A DNA stretch of 64,000 nucleotides. Origin: Hyphomicrobiales bacterium 4NK60-0047b. GTDB taxonomy: Bacteria > Pseudomonadota > Alphaproteobacteria > Rhizobiales > HXMU1428-3. The position numbers were made by a program, and so were the translations under genes. The notes beneath the pieces are model-generated. The model ran no database searches. It worked only from the letters and a program-made list of their open reading frames with translations, and was not told where the DNA came from. The stretch is taken from contig BAABWY010000002.1 of the NCBI GenBank assembly GCA_040367435.1, positions 368,269 through 432,268 of the forward strand, given 5' to 3'. Of this stretch, positions 18,284-27,331 are shown one piece after another. Every line of letters starts with the position of its first letter. Position 1 is the first letter of the stretch.

Positions 18284-18469
18284 TTGGAGAGAAAAATGTT
18301 TAAGTTTTTTATGAGACGCACGCCCAAAGTGCGTTTGATGCTGCTGCATTCAATTTTGTACTTAAATCAAATAGTTGATTTTTTAATTCTACAGTTCCAT
18401 TCGTTAACCAAGACCTGTATGACTGCGTCATTTAGCATGTCCCTCAGTACGACGAGGGCAAGCAGATGA
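18284..18469 (+). CDS. Small protein with MERKMF leader, partner of uncharacterised protein B
   Basis: A 61-residue frame beginning MERKMFKFFMRRTPK, with a hydrophobic middle (MLLHSILYLNQIVDFLILQF). Its TGA overlaps the ATG of the next gene (ATGA), the classic sign of translational coupling. The ribosome site TTGGAGAG is identical to that of the divergent copy. After the first 6-8 residues the two small proteins diverge, so either they evolve fast or only the start region matters, as in a leader peptide. Confidence 0.5.
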   Translation: MERKMFKFFMRRTPKVRLMLLHSILYLNQIVDFLILQFHSLTKTCMTASFSMSLSTTRASR

Positions 18470-18963
18470 GTGTTGAAGTAACCCACCATGTTTTAGACAA
18501 AATAAATCAGGAAAAAACGCCGATTTATTTTGCTAAAAAGCCTCAAATTAAAAAATCTCCCGAAGAATTGGTCGGCTTAGGTTTTCGCTTCTGGATGGCT
18601 GGCTATCAAAATAATGATTTCGAATTTTGGAAAAAAACCTGGGATCATTTTAACCAAACCATCGGAACATCGGCGGCAAGAACAACAGTTTCAGAATTAG
18701 CCTCTTGGGCCCAGACTGTACAATCATCAGCACTTAGAGAAATTGAGGTCTCGCTAACCGAACAAGAAAAATTCGGCAGAGACGAACGCATGGCCATCAC
18801 GATGGTAGCAGCCGGACAGCATAATGCTTGCCCCGCCCTTCAAGCCTGCGCTGGGGCATTACTTGGTGCAGTTGAAGTTGAAAATGTGGTTGAAGCATCA
18901 ACCAATTTTGGTCATCAATTACTTGAAAAAAAATTACTGCTAACCGACATCAAAAAACTATAG
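18466..18963 (+). CDS. Uncharacterised protein B, paralogue of the gene at 17008
   Basis: 165 residues, no signal peptide. The core matches protein A: SPEELVGLGFRFW at 31-43, DERMAITMVAAGQHNACPALQAC at 106-128. The spacing between blocks is nearly the same as in A. It is coupled to the small frame before it by an ATGA overlap. Together with A it forms an inverted duplication around a shared control region beside the iron cluster. The function is not known to me; the conserved His-x3-Cys-x5-Cys pattern suggests a metal or redox role. Confidence 0.75.
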   Translation: MSVEVTHHVLDKINQEKTPIYFAKKPQIKKSPEELVGLGFRFWMAGYQNNDFEFWKKTWDHFNQTIGTSAARTTVSELASWAQTVQSSALREIEVSLTEQEKFGRDERMAITMVAAGQHNACPALQACAGALLGAVEVENVVEASTNFGHQLLEKKLLLTDIKKL

Positions 18964-18994
18964 TCGCGAGAGAAAACAACTTCAATTTACCCTT

Positions 18995-19106
18995 ACGAAG
19001 AAGGAGCTCAGCCCACTTCAGGCTGAGGGACATGGCGAAGCCCGGTGCCTAGAACCGTACCTCGTAGGCCTATGAGCTTCAGCTCATTAGAATAGCCGTG
19101 AGAGAA
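18995..19106 (+). repeat. Family L mosaic repeat, copy D
   Basis: First of a tandem pair. Hairpin 1 CTCAGCC/GGCTGAG; hairpin 2 is missing (GAAGCCCGGTGC is joined directly); hairpin 3 is imperfect; hairpin 4 ATGAGC/GCTCAT. Ends AATAGCCGTGAGAGA. Confidence 0.85.
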
Positions 19107-19112
19107 AAAAAC

Positions 19113-19296
19113 ACGAAGACGGAGCCCTGCCTTTTCGGCAAGGAAACATGACGCCATGGGCGTCAGGCGCACCAGATCAGCCCGAGCGGAGTGAAGCGAG
19201 TACGGATAAGCTGATCGAAAAGAATGCCGCCCTTCGTAGGCAGATAGTGCGGATGCATAGTGGGCATCTGAAGCAAAGCAAAAACCCAGAGAGAAA
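19113..19296 (+). repeat. Family L mosaic repeat, copy D2 (with inserted modules)
   Basis: Directly follows copy D. The start ACGAAGACGGAG is altered, hairpin 2 is GACGCC/GGCGTC, and hairpin 3 contains the third module GATCAGC ... GCTGATC. A family S element lies at 19248-19275 in the hairpin 4 position. The end is eroded to CCAGAGAGAAAA. Confidence 0.75.
19248..19275 (+). repeat. Family S mini-hairpin inside copy D2
   Basis: Variant inner stem GGATGC/GCATC (compensated relative to GGTTGC/GCAAC); outer arms TGC/GCA. Confidence 0.75.
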
Positions 19297-19592
19297 AAGA
19301 TAAAACCACAAACATTCGCCTTTCGTTGAATGTTGCATCACCTTCAAGCATCGGCATGCGAAAAACTCATTTTTCACAATGGGCTCCCAAAGATAATCTG
19401 AAAAGTAAGACTAATCTCTACTATCAAAATGAATGAAACAAAGATAAACATGCATATAATATACATGTTAAATTTTTGTTTTACGAAAAATTGTCTTGAA
19501 AAGAAAAAGCAAAAATTAGACGAATCTACAAGTGTTATCTAATGCAATAATATGCAATATTTACATAAATAAGCTACCTAGGGAAGAAAATC
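19297..19592. other. Intergenic region upstream of aldehyde dehydrogenase
   Basis: AT-rich and without a credible gene. Contains the ribosome site GGGAAGAAAATC before the ATG at 19593 and several TATAAT-like strings near 19450, so it probably holds the promoter. No regulator site recognised. Confidence 0.5.
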
Positions 19593-21131
19593 ATGGATCA
19601 GATTGTTAATACGCCAACGCACGCATTAAATTTTCTTAAAGAGAAAATGAAAATAAAACCCAGATACGACAACTTTATTGGTGGTGAATGGGTTGCCCCA
19701 ACAGACGGGAGATACTTTGATAATATCTCACCAATTGACGGAAATATCGTCTGTCAAATCGCCAGATCATCAGCAGCAGATGTAGAAAAAGCATTAGATG
19801 CGGCTCACAAAGCCAAAGATGCTTGGGCTGAAACATCACCAGCAGATAGAGCAACTGTTCTCTTAAAAATTGCTGACCGGATGGAAGCCCACTTAACTGA
19901 AATCGCAACTATCGAAACCATCGATAACGGCAAACCAATTCGCGAAACAAAAAATGCCGATGTTCCTCTAGCCATTGATCATTTCAGGTATTTTGCGGGT
20001 TGTGCGAGAGCGCAAGAAGGTGGAGTTTCAGAAATAGATAAAGATACCGTGGCCTATCATTTTCATGAGCCACTAGGTGTAGTCGGTCAAATCATTCCAT
20101 GGAATTTCCCATTGCTCATGGCAGCATGGAAATTGGCTCCCGCTCTTGTTGCTGGTAACGCAATTGTATTAAAGCCAGCTGAACAAACACCATTTAGCAT
20201 CATGGCTTTAATGGACCTGATCGGTGATCTCATCCCACCTGGGGTGTTAAACGTAGTAAACGGTTTTGGGATTGAAGCAGGCAAGCCACTTGCCACTAGC
20301 CCGCGGATTGCAAAAATTGCATTTACAGGTGAAACTTCAACTGGTCGCTTAATCATGCAATACGCATCTGAAAATATTATTCCATCAACTGTTGAGTTGG
20401 GCGGTAAATCACCAAACGTCTTCTTTGCAGATGTGATGGAACAAGATGATGCCTTCTTTGATAAAGCATTAGAAGGCTTTACATTGTTCGCGTTAAACCA
20501 GGGCGAAGTCTGTACGTGCCCATCAAGAGCGCTTGTTCAAGCGTCGATCTATGATCAGTTTATTGAGCGCGCCATTGAGCGAGTGAATAAAATTCAAATG
20601 GGTAACCCACTTGATGATACCACAATGATCGGTGCGCAAGCTTCATCTGACCAGTTAGAAAAAATTCTCTCTTATATCAAAATCGGTAAAGATGAAGGCG
20701 CAAGCCTGCTAACTGGTGGTGATAGGGCGATGTTAGGCGGCAACCTTGACACGGGTTATTATGTTAAACCAACTGTTTTTGCTGGTAATAACAACATGCG
20801 TATTTTCCAGGAAGAAATTTTCGGCCCTGTGCTTTCGGTTGCAAAATTTGAAGATGAAGCAGAAGCACTGCAAATCGCCAATGACACAATCTATGGTCTT
20901 GGTGCTGGCGTCTGGTCAAGAAATGGTTCAACCGCTTATAGAATGGGCCGAAACATTCAAGCTGGCCGTGTTTGGACAAACTGTTATCATCTCTATCCAG
21001 CGCATGCAGCGTTTGGTGGTTACAAACAATCTGGCATTGGTAGAGAAAATCACAAGATGATGATGGATCATTACCAACAAACGAAAAACCTCCTTGTGAG
21101 CTATAGTCCAAATGCTTTGGGCTTCTTCTAA
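19593..21131 (+). CDS. NAD-dependent aldehyde dehydrogenase (acetaldehyde type)
   Basis: A 512-residue ALDH-superfamily enzyme oxidising an aldehyde to the acid. The catalytic Cys307 lies in [11 protein letters not shown], the general base Glu268 in [11 protein letters not shown], and Asn171 in PWNFPLL. The closest pattern is the ExaC/AcoD/AldB group acting on acetaldehyde and other short aldehydes, and the downstream DUF779 gene is a hallmark of that group. A hairpin with a T-run follows the stop, yet DUF779 continues in the same direction 70 bases on, so read-through or a separate promoter is needed. Confidence 0.93.
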   Translation: MDQIVNTPTHALNFLKEKMKIKPRYDNFIGGEWVAPTDGRYFDNISPIDGNIVCQIARSSAADVEKALDAAHKAKDAWAETSPADRATVLLKIADRMEAHLTEIATIETIDNGKPIRETKNADVPLAIDHFRYFAGCARAQEGGVSEIDKDTVAYHFHEPLGVVGQIIPWNFPLLMAAWKLAPALVAGNAIVLKPAEQTPFSIMALMDLIGDLIPPGVLNVVNGFGIEAGKPLATSPRIAKIAFTGETSTGRLIMQYASENIIPSTVELGGKSPNVFFADVMEQDDAFFDKALEGFTLFALNQGEVCTCPSRALVQASIYDQFIERAIERVNKIQMGNPLDDTTMIGAQASSDQLEKILSYIKIGKDEGASLLTGGDRAMLGGNLDTGYYVKPTVFAGNNNMRIFQEEIFGPVLSVAKFEDEAEALQIANDTIYGLGAGVWSRNGSTAYRMGRNIQAGRVWTNCYHLYPAHAAFGGYKQSGIGRENHKMMMDHYQQTKNLLVSYSPNALGFF

Positions 21132-21145
21132 ACTTGAATTCATGT

Positions 21146-21174
21146 AAGGCGAGACTATTTGTCTCGCCTTTTTT
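21146..21174 (+). terminator. Rho-independent terminator or attenuator after aldehyde dehydrogenase
   Basis: AAGGCGAGAC / GTCTCGCCTT stem followed by six or more Ts, before the DUF779 gene. Confidence 0.85.
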
Positions 21175-21201
21175 ATGAGTTTTAGAAAAAGGAGATAAAA
21201 A

Positions 21202-21582
21202 ATGAAGACAGTAAAACTTGTCTCAATCACTGATGCAGCAATAGAATTAGTAAATGAATTAAGAGATGCACATGGTGATTTAATGTTTCATCAATCAGGC
21301 GGCTGTTGCGATGGCAGCGCTCCAATGTGCTATGTTAAAGGGGAATTTAAAACCGGTGACGCAGATGTCTATCTTGGAGAAATCGCTGAGTGCCCTTTCT
21401 ACATAGGCCGTCAACAATATGCCGCTTGGAAACATACTCATCTTATCATCGATGTTGTAGAAGGCAGGGGCAGTGGTTTTTCTCTTGAAGCCCCAAGGGG
21501 TGTGCGTTTCTTGACAAGATCAAGATTATTCACTGAAGAGGAACAAGAAATTTTAAAAGAGCAAGAACTGGCCTCACTTTAA
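21202..21582 (+). CDS. DUF779 protein
   Basis: A 126-residue protein of the DUF779 family: the HQSGGCCDGSAPMC block at 30-43 with three cysteines and the ECPFYIG block near 68-74. DUF779 genes accompany ExaC/AcoD-type aldehyde dehydrogenases in many proteobacteria; the role is unknown, perhaps maturation or redox protection of the enzyme. A strong AAAAGGAGATAAAAA site precedes the ATG. Its end overlaps the convergent alkB-like gene by 9 bases. Confidence 0.9.
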   Translation: MKTVKLVSITDAAIELVNELRDAHGDLMFHQSGGCCDGSAPMCYVKGEFKTGDADVYLGEIAECPFYIGRQQYAAWKHTHLIIDVVEGRGSGFSLEAPRGVRFLTRSRLFTEEEQEILKEQELASL

Positions 21583-22236
21583 ATTTTCGATTATTTTAGC
21601 TGATCTGAAAGTAAGATTATAGCGATAAGCCCCAGTAAGCTCATGCTGACCTTCTTTTAATTTATCTATGCCGTGATAGGCAAGACGAGACGCATCCCCC
21701 CATACAACAACATCACCGTGAGCAAGCTGAGTTCTTAAAGGTTTATCAGAGCGTTTTAGGCCACCAAATAAAAATTTGGCAGGTAATCCTAGTGAAACAG
21801 AAACAATGGGCTGAGAAAAATCATCCTCATCTTTGTCCTGATGCAAAGCCATGCGCGCCCCAGGCTCATAACGGTTGATCAAACAAGAATTAGGAGTGAA
21901 GTCAGAAAAACCATATTTTTCAGCAGCCTTCTCAGCCAATGATGAGAGTTCTAAAGGCATAGAAGGCCAGGCCATATTTGAAAGAGGGTCTAAATGATCA
22001 TAGCGATAACCTCTTTTGTCAGTGATCCATCCTGCCAAACCGCAATTGGTCATAGCGACAGACATTTGTCGCCCCCCTGGCGTCATCATATGACGAAAGG
22101 GAGCTTCACTTGATACAGAATGAATAAATCTCATAAGCTCTTGTTCTGAAGAAAGAGCAAACGCCTTTAATAAATAGGCCCCGTCCTTGAGCTTTAAAAT
22201 CCCATCATCAGTGCCTTCAAATAAATCTCTCTGCAT
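21574..22236 (-). CDS. alkB: Alpha-ketoglutarate-dependent alkylated DNA dioxygenase
   Basis: AlkB-type Fe(II)/2-oxoglutarate dioxygenase that removes methyl groups from N1-meA and N3-meC. The metal triad is visible as LHQDKDEDD (HxD) and, later, AYHGI; the 2-OG binding arginines lie in YRYNLTFR. TPGGRQMSVAMTNCG and INRYEPGARMALHQD are characteristic. ATG 22236 (MQRDLFEG) is preferred; the frame stays open to 22281 but that would add an atypical MLFLFSKLSKKEFEF stretch. It is convergent with DUF779. Confidence 0.92.
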   Translation of the reverse strand: MQRDLFEGTDDGILKLKDGAYLLKAFALSSEQELMRFIHSVSSEAPFRHMMTPGGRQMSVAMTNCGLAGWITDKRGYRYDHLDPLSNMAWPSMPLELSSLAEKAAEKYGFSDFTPNSCLINRYEPGARMALHQDKDEDDFSQPIVSVSLGLPAKFLFGGLKRSDKPLRTQLAHGDVVVWGDASRLAYHGIDKLKEGQHELTGAYRYNLTFRSAKIIENLK

Positions 22237-22337
22237 GAACTCAAACTCTTTTTTACTTAGCTTTGAAAACAAGAATAACACAGCTCAATGGGTATCTGCA
22301 TCTCGCTTTTAGGAAAATTCAACAAACCTCTTGCCAT

Positions 22338-22540
22338 ACGAAGAAGGAGTGACGCCTCTTCTGCGTCAGGACATGGCAGCTTAGCTGCCCGGTGCACAAG
22401 ATCAGCCCGAACGGAGCGAATCGAGTACGGATAAGCTGATCGCAAGAAAAACACCGCCCCTCGGAGGCCTAAGCACTTCAAGCAGCGCGGTTGCTGGTGG
22501 GCAACCTGAAGCGCCACTAAAAAGAAATAGCCGTGAGAGG
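22338..22540 (+). repeat. Family L mosaic repeat, copy E (long form)
   Basis: Hairpin 1 TGACGCC/GCGTCA, hairpin 2 GGCAGC/GCTGCC, hairpin 3 enlarged by the GATCAGC ... GCTGATC module, hairpin 4 replaced by a family S element at 22485-22514. Standard end AATAGCCGTGAGAGG. Confidence 0.88.
22485..22514 (+). repeat. Family S mini-hairpin inside copy E
   Basis: GCGC/GCGC outer arms, GGTTGC/GCAACC inner stem, then CACTAAAA joining to the L tail. Confidence 0.85.
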
Positions 22541-22557
22541 AACAAAAACCTAACTAC

Positions 22558-22659
22558 CCGAAGAAGGAGTGACGCCTCTTCGGCGTCAGGACATGGCAAG
22601 CTAGCTTGCCCGGTGCAAGCACCGCCCCTCGGAGGCTCAAACGAAATAGCCGTGAGAGA
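22558..22659 (+). repeat. Family L mosaic repeat, copy F (minimal form)
   Basis: Shortest full copy, 18 bases after copy E. Hairpin 1 TGACGCC/GGCGTCA, hairpin 2 GGCAAGC/GCTTGCC, hairpin 3 GGTGC/GCACC with almost no loop, and no hairpin 4 (only CTCAAACGAAAT). Shows which parts are dispensable. Confidence 0.88.
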
Positions 22660-22668
22660 TACAAAAAG

Positions 22669-22699
22669 GCCGTGTAATCTTTTGAGGGATTACACGGCA
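22669..22699. repeat. Isolated inverted repeat
   Basis: GCCGTGTAATC / GATTACACGGC with an 8-base loop, perfectly paired, directly after copy F. There is no T-run, so it is not a typical terminator. Its role is not evident. Confidence 0.6.
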
Positions 22700-22915
22700 A
22701 GGTTTTGCTGCTTCATAGATGAGGAGAGAACGATCTTTAAATCCTATCCAGCCAATTGGGGAAAGGTCAGATAAAAAATGGTCGCCCCTCAAGGAGATAA
22801 TGCTTAATCAGAGGAGGTCGATTAAATGCATTGACCAGACAATGCCAAAGAAATATAATTTAGTAAAATGAATTATTAAAAAGGTAATAGATGCATATTG
22901 TGCATCATAAAAAAT

Positions 22916-23836
22916 ATGCATTTAAAAGAATTAGACGCTAATTTAATCGTTGTCCTGGACGCTCTCTTAATGGATGCAAGTGTCACGAAAGCAGCCGCCC
23001 GCCTCGGGCGAAGTCCTTCAGCCGTTAGTCATGCATTGGCCAACTTGCGCTATATTTTCAATGACGAACTTTTTGTTCGAGCCGGTCAGCGCTTAGCGCC
23101 AACAGCCAGAGCAAAGGAACTCGCTCCGTCAGTTCATATTATAGTCTCAGGTTTAGAAAGCCTGTTGCGCAGGAATGAGCCATTTAATCCAGGCACACAA
23201 GAACGAACATTTCGTTTTCACTGCCCAGAAATGGCTGAACTTTATTTCCTACCGAAATTACGCGCGCTCATTCAATCCGAAGCTCCAAACATACACATAG
23301 AAAGAAGTGTCTCTAATACAGAAATTATGTATGAAAATCTAAGGCGCGGGCAAACGGATTTTATCCTCATAGAGAATGAAATCATGGAAGATATTGTTGA
23401 TATGTCTTGGTTGAAACTTAGCGAAGAGCCATACATAACGCTTGTTGGTAAAAAGAGTGAATGGAAAGATAAAAAGATAACGTTAAAACATTTCCAGAAT
23501 TTACCTCATGTCATAACAGATCAATCAGGTAAAAAAGCCGGAATTTTAGAACGCACTTTCATTGAAAAAGGATTAGAAAGACAAAATTTACTCAAAGCAT
23601 CATCGTCATTAGCAGGCGTCCTAATGGCCATAGAAATGAATGTTTTAGTAACTGTGCCACATCTTCATGCTAAGTTATTGTTAAATCATGTTGCTGCATC
23701 AGAGGTGGCCTTGCCATTTAAATTACCAAAAATGAACATCCAGCTCGGCTGGCATAGAAGCTTTGAACGCGATGAATGTCATCAATGGCTCCGCGAGAAA
23801 ATAGAACTGTGCTTAAGAGAGCCAGAACATGCTTAG
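22916..23836 (+). CDS. LysR-family transcriptional regulator
   Basis: A 306-residue regulator from ATG 22916 (MHLKELDANLIVVLDALL). The N-terminal winged helix contains SVTKAAARLGRSPSAVSHALANLR, and the C-terminal periplasmic-binding-like effector domain has HCPEMAEL and LVGKKSEW segments. A frame from 22898 adds MCIIKN and is less typical of the family. The target is unknown; as LysR genes often face the gene they control, the AlkB side and its own promoter are candidates, although two L repeats fill that gap. Confidence 0.88.
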   Translation: MHLKELDANLIVVLDALLMDASVTKAAARLGRSPSAVSHALANLRYIFNDELFVRAGQRLAPTARAKELAPSVHIIVSGLESLLRRNEPFNPGTQERTFRFHCPEMAELYFLPKLRALIQSEAPNIHIERSVSNTEIMYENLRRGQTDFILIENEIMEDIVDMSWLKLSEEPYITLVGKKSEWKDKKITLKHFQNLPHVITDQSGKKAGILERTFIEKGLERQNLLKASSSLAGVLMAIEMNVLVTVPHLHAKLLLNHVAASEVALPFKLPKMNIQLGWHRSFERDECHQWLREKIELCLREPEHA

Positions 23837-23848
23837 GTAAAATAGACG

Positions 23849-24244
23849 ATGAAAATAACCTGCCATTGTAAAAATATAACTTTAGAAATTAAAAAAGAAG
23901 CAAGTGAAATTGGTGACTATACAGAATGTAATTGTTCTATCTGCAGGCGTATTGGCGCCTTGTGGTTTGGTTTTGATCCATCTGAAGTCGTCATCACAAT
24001 TCAAAATGAACCAACAGTTCCTTACGTTCGGTCAGCAGGTCAGTTAGCGTTTCATCATTGTCCTAAATGCGGCTGTACAACACATTACGAAACCACTGAA
24101 AAATGTGAGATGAATAAAATTGCCATAAATGGCAGGCTTTTAGAGTTTGAAGAGAGAAGTCAGATAACACATAAAAAGTTTGATGGGGCAACAAGCTGGA
24201 AATTTGTCGATGAGTGGCCTGAAAACTTAAATGATAGCAGCTGA
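23849..24244 (+). CDS. GFA-type zinc protein (glutathione-dependent formaldehyde-activating family)
   Basis: A 131-residue protein of the CENP-V/GFA family. Zinc ligands are visible as CHCKN near 5-7, CNCSICRR near 28-33 and CPKCGCTTHYE near 72-77. Members are often annotated as S-(hydroxymethyl)glutathione synthase, but most have unproven activity. It begins 12 bases after the LysR stop, so the two are likely co-transcribed. Confidence 0.85.
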   Translation: MKITCHCKNITLEIKKEASEIGDYTECNCSICRRIGALWFGFDPSEVVITIQNEPTVPYVRSAGQLAFHHCPKCGCTTHYETTEKCEMNKIAINGRLLEFEERSQITHKKFDGATSWKFVDEWPENLNDSS

Positions 24245-24424
24245 TCCCTAGAGAATGGACTAAACCTGATAATTTAGTTTGAAAACATGCCTATTCCTTA
24301 ATTTAGGTCTAGACCCTAAAAAATAAACATAAAAAAGATTATTTTCTAAACTTCTTTTCCCTTTACCTCTATAAGGGACAAAATAATGACTAAATATTTC
24401 GCAGATGAAGAGTTATAAAATCCT

Positions 24425-24964
24425 ATGCGTTTCGTAGATTATAGTGCTGCAATTTTCGGCTTAATCTTTCTATCTCCAATCATGATCATAATCGCTATTT
24501 TGATTAAGTTGGATTCTAAAGGCCCTGCATTATTCAAGCAACAAAGAGTTGGTAAAAATGGAACAATTTTCACCTGTTTGAAATTTCGAACAATGGCTGT
24601 TGGAACGAAACATGTGCCAACCCATCAATCCAGCGAAAGCAGCATAACGAAAATAGGTAATATCCTAAGGCGTTCCAAACTAGATGAGTTACCGCAACTT
24701 ATAAATGTATTGTTCGGTCAAATGGCACTTGTAGGGCCAAGGCCAGGTCTCCCCAATCATGAAGAACTAATTGAAGCTCGCATGAAAACGGGAGCATTGG
24801 ATATCTTGCCAGGTATAACAGGGCTTTCTCAAGTAGAAGGGCTTGATATGTCGACACCAACTCTATTGGCTGAAAGAGATGGAGATTATGCGAAATCAAA
24901 AAATATGTTTTACGACATAAACCTCATCTTCAAGACCCTAGCTGCAATCATAAATAAAAAATAA
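24425..24964 (+). CDS. Bacterial sugar transferase (initiating glycosyl-1-phosphate transferase type)
   Basis: A 179-residue monotopic membrane enzyme. One hydrophobic hairpin at about 8-27 (FGLIFLSPIMIIIAILIKLD) is followed by the conserved catalytic core: GPALFKQQRVGKNG, FKFRTM-like LKFRTMAVG, RRSKLDELPQLINVLFGQMALVGPRPGLP and LPGITGLSQV. It is the short form without the N-terminal membrane domain of WcaJ. It moves a sugar-phosphate to undecaprenyl phosphate for a surface polysaccharide. No other polysaccharide genes lie beside it, so its pathway is elsewhere. Confidence 0.9.
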   Translation: MRFVDYSAAIFGLIFLSPIMIIIAILIKLDSKGPALFKQQRVGKNGTIFTCLKFRTMAVGTKHVPTHQSSESSITKIGNILRRSKLDELPQLINVLFGQMALVGPRPGLPNHEELIEARMKTGALDILPGITGLSQVEGLDMSTPTLLAERDGDYAKSKNMFYDINLIFKTLAAIINKK

Positions 24965-25094
24965 AAATCTTTATATAAATATTCTTGCCACAAACTTTTT
25001 ATATTCTGAACGGCTTTGAGAATTTCCAAAGTAAATTGTTATCTTGCAAGAATGACTTATTAACAAGGCTGTTCGTGGGAAAGAACCTAGCTTA

Positions 25095-25208
25095 ACGAAG
25101 AAGGAGTGACGCCCCTTCGGCGTCAGGACATGACGCCACGGGCGTCCGGTGCTTAGCACCGCCCTTCGGAGGCCTATGAGCTTCAGCTCATAGAATAGCC
25201 GTGAGAGA
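25095..25208 (+). repeat. Family L mosaic repeat, copy G
   Basis: Hairpin 1 TGACGCC/GGCGTCA, hairpin 2 GACGCC/GGCGTC, hairpin 3 GGTGC/GCACC, hairpin 4 CTATGAGC/GCTCATAG. Followed at once by copy G2. Confidence 0.88.
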
Positions 25209-25213
25209 GAATA

Positions 25214-25329
25214 AAAGGAGTGACGCCCCTTCAGCGTCAGGACATGGTGGAGCGCCAGCGTAGTCCGGTGTTAACGCGGATGCTCTGTGGGCATCTGAAG
25301 CGTCACTAAAAGGTAATAGCCGTGAGAAA
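25214..25329 (+). repeat. Family L mosaic repeat, copy G2, running into the next gene
   Basis: Tandem copy lacking the first ACGAAG. Hairpin 1 TGACGCC/GCGTCA, then GGACATGG and CCGGTG. An S element (25274-25303) replaces hairpins 3 and 4, and the tail TAATAGCCGTGAGAAAG contains the GTG that opens the ABC transporter frame. Confidence 0.8.
25274..25303 (+). repeat. Family S mini-hairpin inside copy G2
   Basis: ACGC/GCGT outer arms (compensated), GGATGC/GCATC inner stem. Confidence 0.8.
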
Positions 25330-27226
25330 GAAAAAACACATGTTTATCCGGGTATTTGAATTTTTTGAAAAGATGATTGATCCACTCACTGTGGCAAAAA
25401 ATCCTGCCCCGCCAAGGGGGTTAAAAGAATTTTATAAATATTTTCTCGTGCAGATTTGGCCTCTGATTTCTGTCGCTTGTGTTGTCTCGGCTATTGGTGC
25501 GTTCATGGACGCACTGCTCCCTGTGACCATTGGCTGGTTGGTCGATTTATTTAGCAAAACAAGCACTGAAACAGTTTGGCAAGATGGCAAAGGCATATTT
25601 TTAATTATTCTGGCAATTGTTATTATTCGCCCATTAATTGGGTATATAGAATTACTTATTTCACTGCATGCTGAATTCCCAGGCTTTACCAATTTGATAA
25701 GGTGGCAAAGTCACCATCACGTCTCACGCCAATCACTGCATTTTTTCCAAAGTGATTTTGCCGGTAGAATTGCGAATAAAGTGATGCAAACAGGCAATGC
25801 CTTAAGATCATCAGTGATGTCAGTGCAAGACAGCATCTGGTATGTTGTAGCTTTTTTATTTTCAGCACTCTTCTTCATGGGGAATGCGTCTATTTATTTA
25901 ACCATTCCAATTCTGCTATGGTTAGGAACTTATCTGAGTATTCTTGGTTACTTCTTACCGCGCATTAGAAAACAAGCAGCAATCATGTCCGAAGTGCACT
26001 CAATGCTCACGGGACGTTTGGTAGATAGCTACACGAACATTCAAACTGTAAAACTTTTCGCTGGAAATGATTTTGAAGACAAATTTGTGGCCTCTGGTAT
26101 AGAGGAGCACACAAAAGAAATTCAAAATTTGTTCAGATATTTTACATCTATGTGGATGGCTCTTTTTATAATCAATGGTGCCCTCTTAGTCGGTGTTGGC
26201 ATACTGACAATATTTCTTTGGCAAAACTCCATCATAACAATTGGTGAAGTGGCAATGGTACTACCCCTCACATTGCAACTGAAAAATATGGCCACTTGGA
26301 TGATGGAAATCGCAAACGGTGTGTTTGAAAACACAGGCACTGTCGAAGAAGGAATGGAAACCATCTCCAAACCACTTACGGTAACGGATGATTTGGATGC
26401 CAAAGAGTTGAGTGTTTCAGAAGGAAAAATTGAATTCAAAAATGTTGATTTCGATTACGGAGATTACCAGTCCTCAGATGATGATAAAAACTTAGCCGTT
26501 ATCAAAGACCTTGATTTGACAATTGAGCCAGGACAAAAGGTCGGTTTGGTGGGGCGCTCTGGCGCAGGTAAATCAACTTTAGTTAATTTAGTACTGCGTC
26601 TCTATGATTTAAAAAGCGGTCAAATTACCATTGATAACCAAGATATTGCAGTGTGCAGTCAACAAAGCCTGCGCCGTCAAATAGGTATGGTGACACAAGA
26701 CACATCACTGCTACACCGCTCCATCAGGGATAATCTAACCTATGGTACGAAAGAAGCGACGCAAGAAGATATGATCAACGCGGCTAAAAAGGCCGAAGCT
26801 CTCGAATTTATTGAAGGTCTCTCTGATGGCAAAGGCGGTACAGGTTTTGATACGCTAGTGGGTGATAGAGGCGTAAAACTATCTGGTGGCCAGCGCCAGC
26901 GTATCGCGATCGCAAGAGTGTTATTAAAAAATGCACCGATCTTAATTTTAGATGAAGCAACATCAGCCCTCGATTCTGAAGTAGAGGCAATGATCCAACG
27001 CCAGCTTACAAATATGATGGAAAAAAAGACGGTCATCGCTATTGCTCACCGCTTGTCAACAATCGCAGAGATGGACAGGCTGATTATTATGGATCAAGGA
27101 AAAATCATCGAAGATGGCAGCCATGATGAGTTAATTAAAAAAGAAAACGGAGTTTATGCAAAACTCTGGGCGCGTCAATCTGGCGGGTTTTTAGGAGCTG
27201 AAAAGGAAGAAGAGTTTGCCGATTAA
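25322..27226 (+). CDS. ABC transporter, fused permease and ATPase
   Basis: A 634-residue half-transporter of the lipid/drug exporter type. About six membrane helices lie within residues 45-330, followed by an ATPase with Walker A GRSGAGKST at 411-419, signature LSGGQ at 520-524, Walker B LILDEA at 541-546 and the H-loop AIAHRLST. It would act as a homodimer in the inner membrane; the substrate is unknown. The GTG start at 25322 lies inside the tail of repeat G2, with AAAAGG about 8 bases before it. ATG 25340 is an alternative start. Confidence 0.92.
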   Translation: MRKKKHMFIRVFEFFEKMIDPLTVAKNPAPPRGLKEFYKYFLVQIWPLISVACVVSAIGAFMDALLPVTIGWLVDLFSKTSTETVWQDGKGIFLIILAIVIIRPLIGYIELLISLHAEFPGFTNLIRWQSHHHVSRQSLHFFQSDFAGRIANKVMQTGNALRSSVMSVQDSIWYVVAFLFSALFFMGNASIYLTIPILLWLGTYLSILGYFLPRIRKQAAIMSEVHSMLTGRLVDSYTNIQTVKLFAGNDFEDKFVASGIEEHTKEIQNLFRYFTSMWMALFIINGALLVGVGILTIFLWQNSIITIGEVAMVLPLTLQLKNMATWMMEIANGVFENTGTVEEGMETISKPLTVTDDLDAKELSVSEGKIEFKNVDFDYGDYQSSDDDKNLAVIKDLDLTIEPGQKVGLVGRSGAGKSTLVNLVLRLYDLKSGQITIDNQDIAVCSQQSLRRQIGMVTQDTSLLHRSIRDNLTYGTKEATQEDMINAAKKAEALEFIEGLSDGKGGTGFDTLVGDRGVKLSGGQRQRIAIARVLLKNAPILILDEATSALDSEVEAMIQRQLTNMMEKKTVIAIAHRLSTIAEMDRLIIMDQGKIIEDGSHDELIKKENGVYAKLWARQSGGFLGAEKEEEFAD

Positions 27227-27331
27227 TCGTCCTTCAACGTCAAACAAAATTAGCATGCTTTGACACACTTTAGAATTTATCCTTAAATGTTCACCATCTC
27301 AATTTTTGAGATGGTGAAGGCAGGTAAAAGC

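Noticed and set aside
22257..22599. Overlapping minus frames of 65-86 codons over copies E and F
   Set aside because: Antisense to repeat elements, with no start site or conservation between copies.
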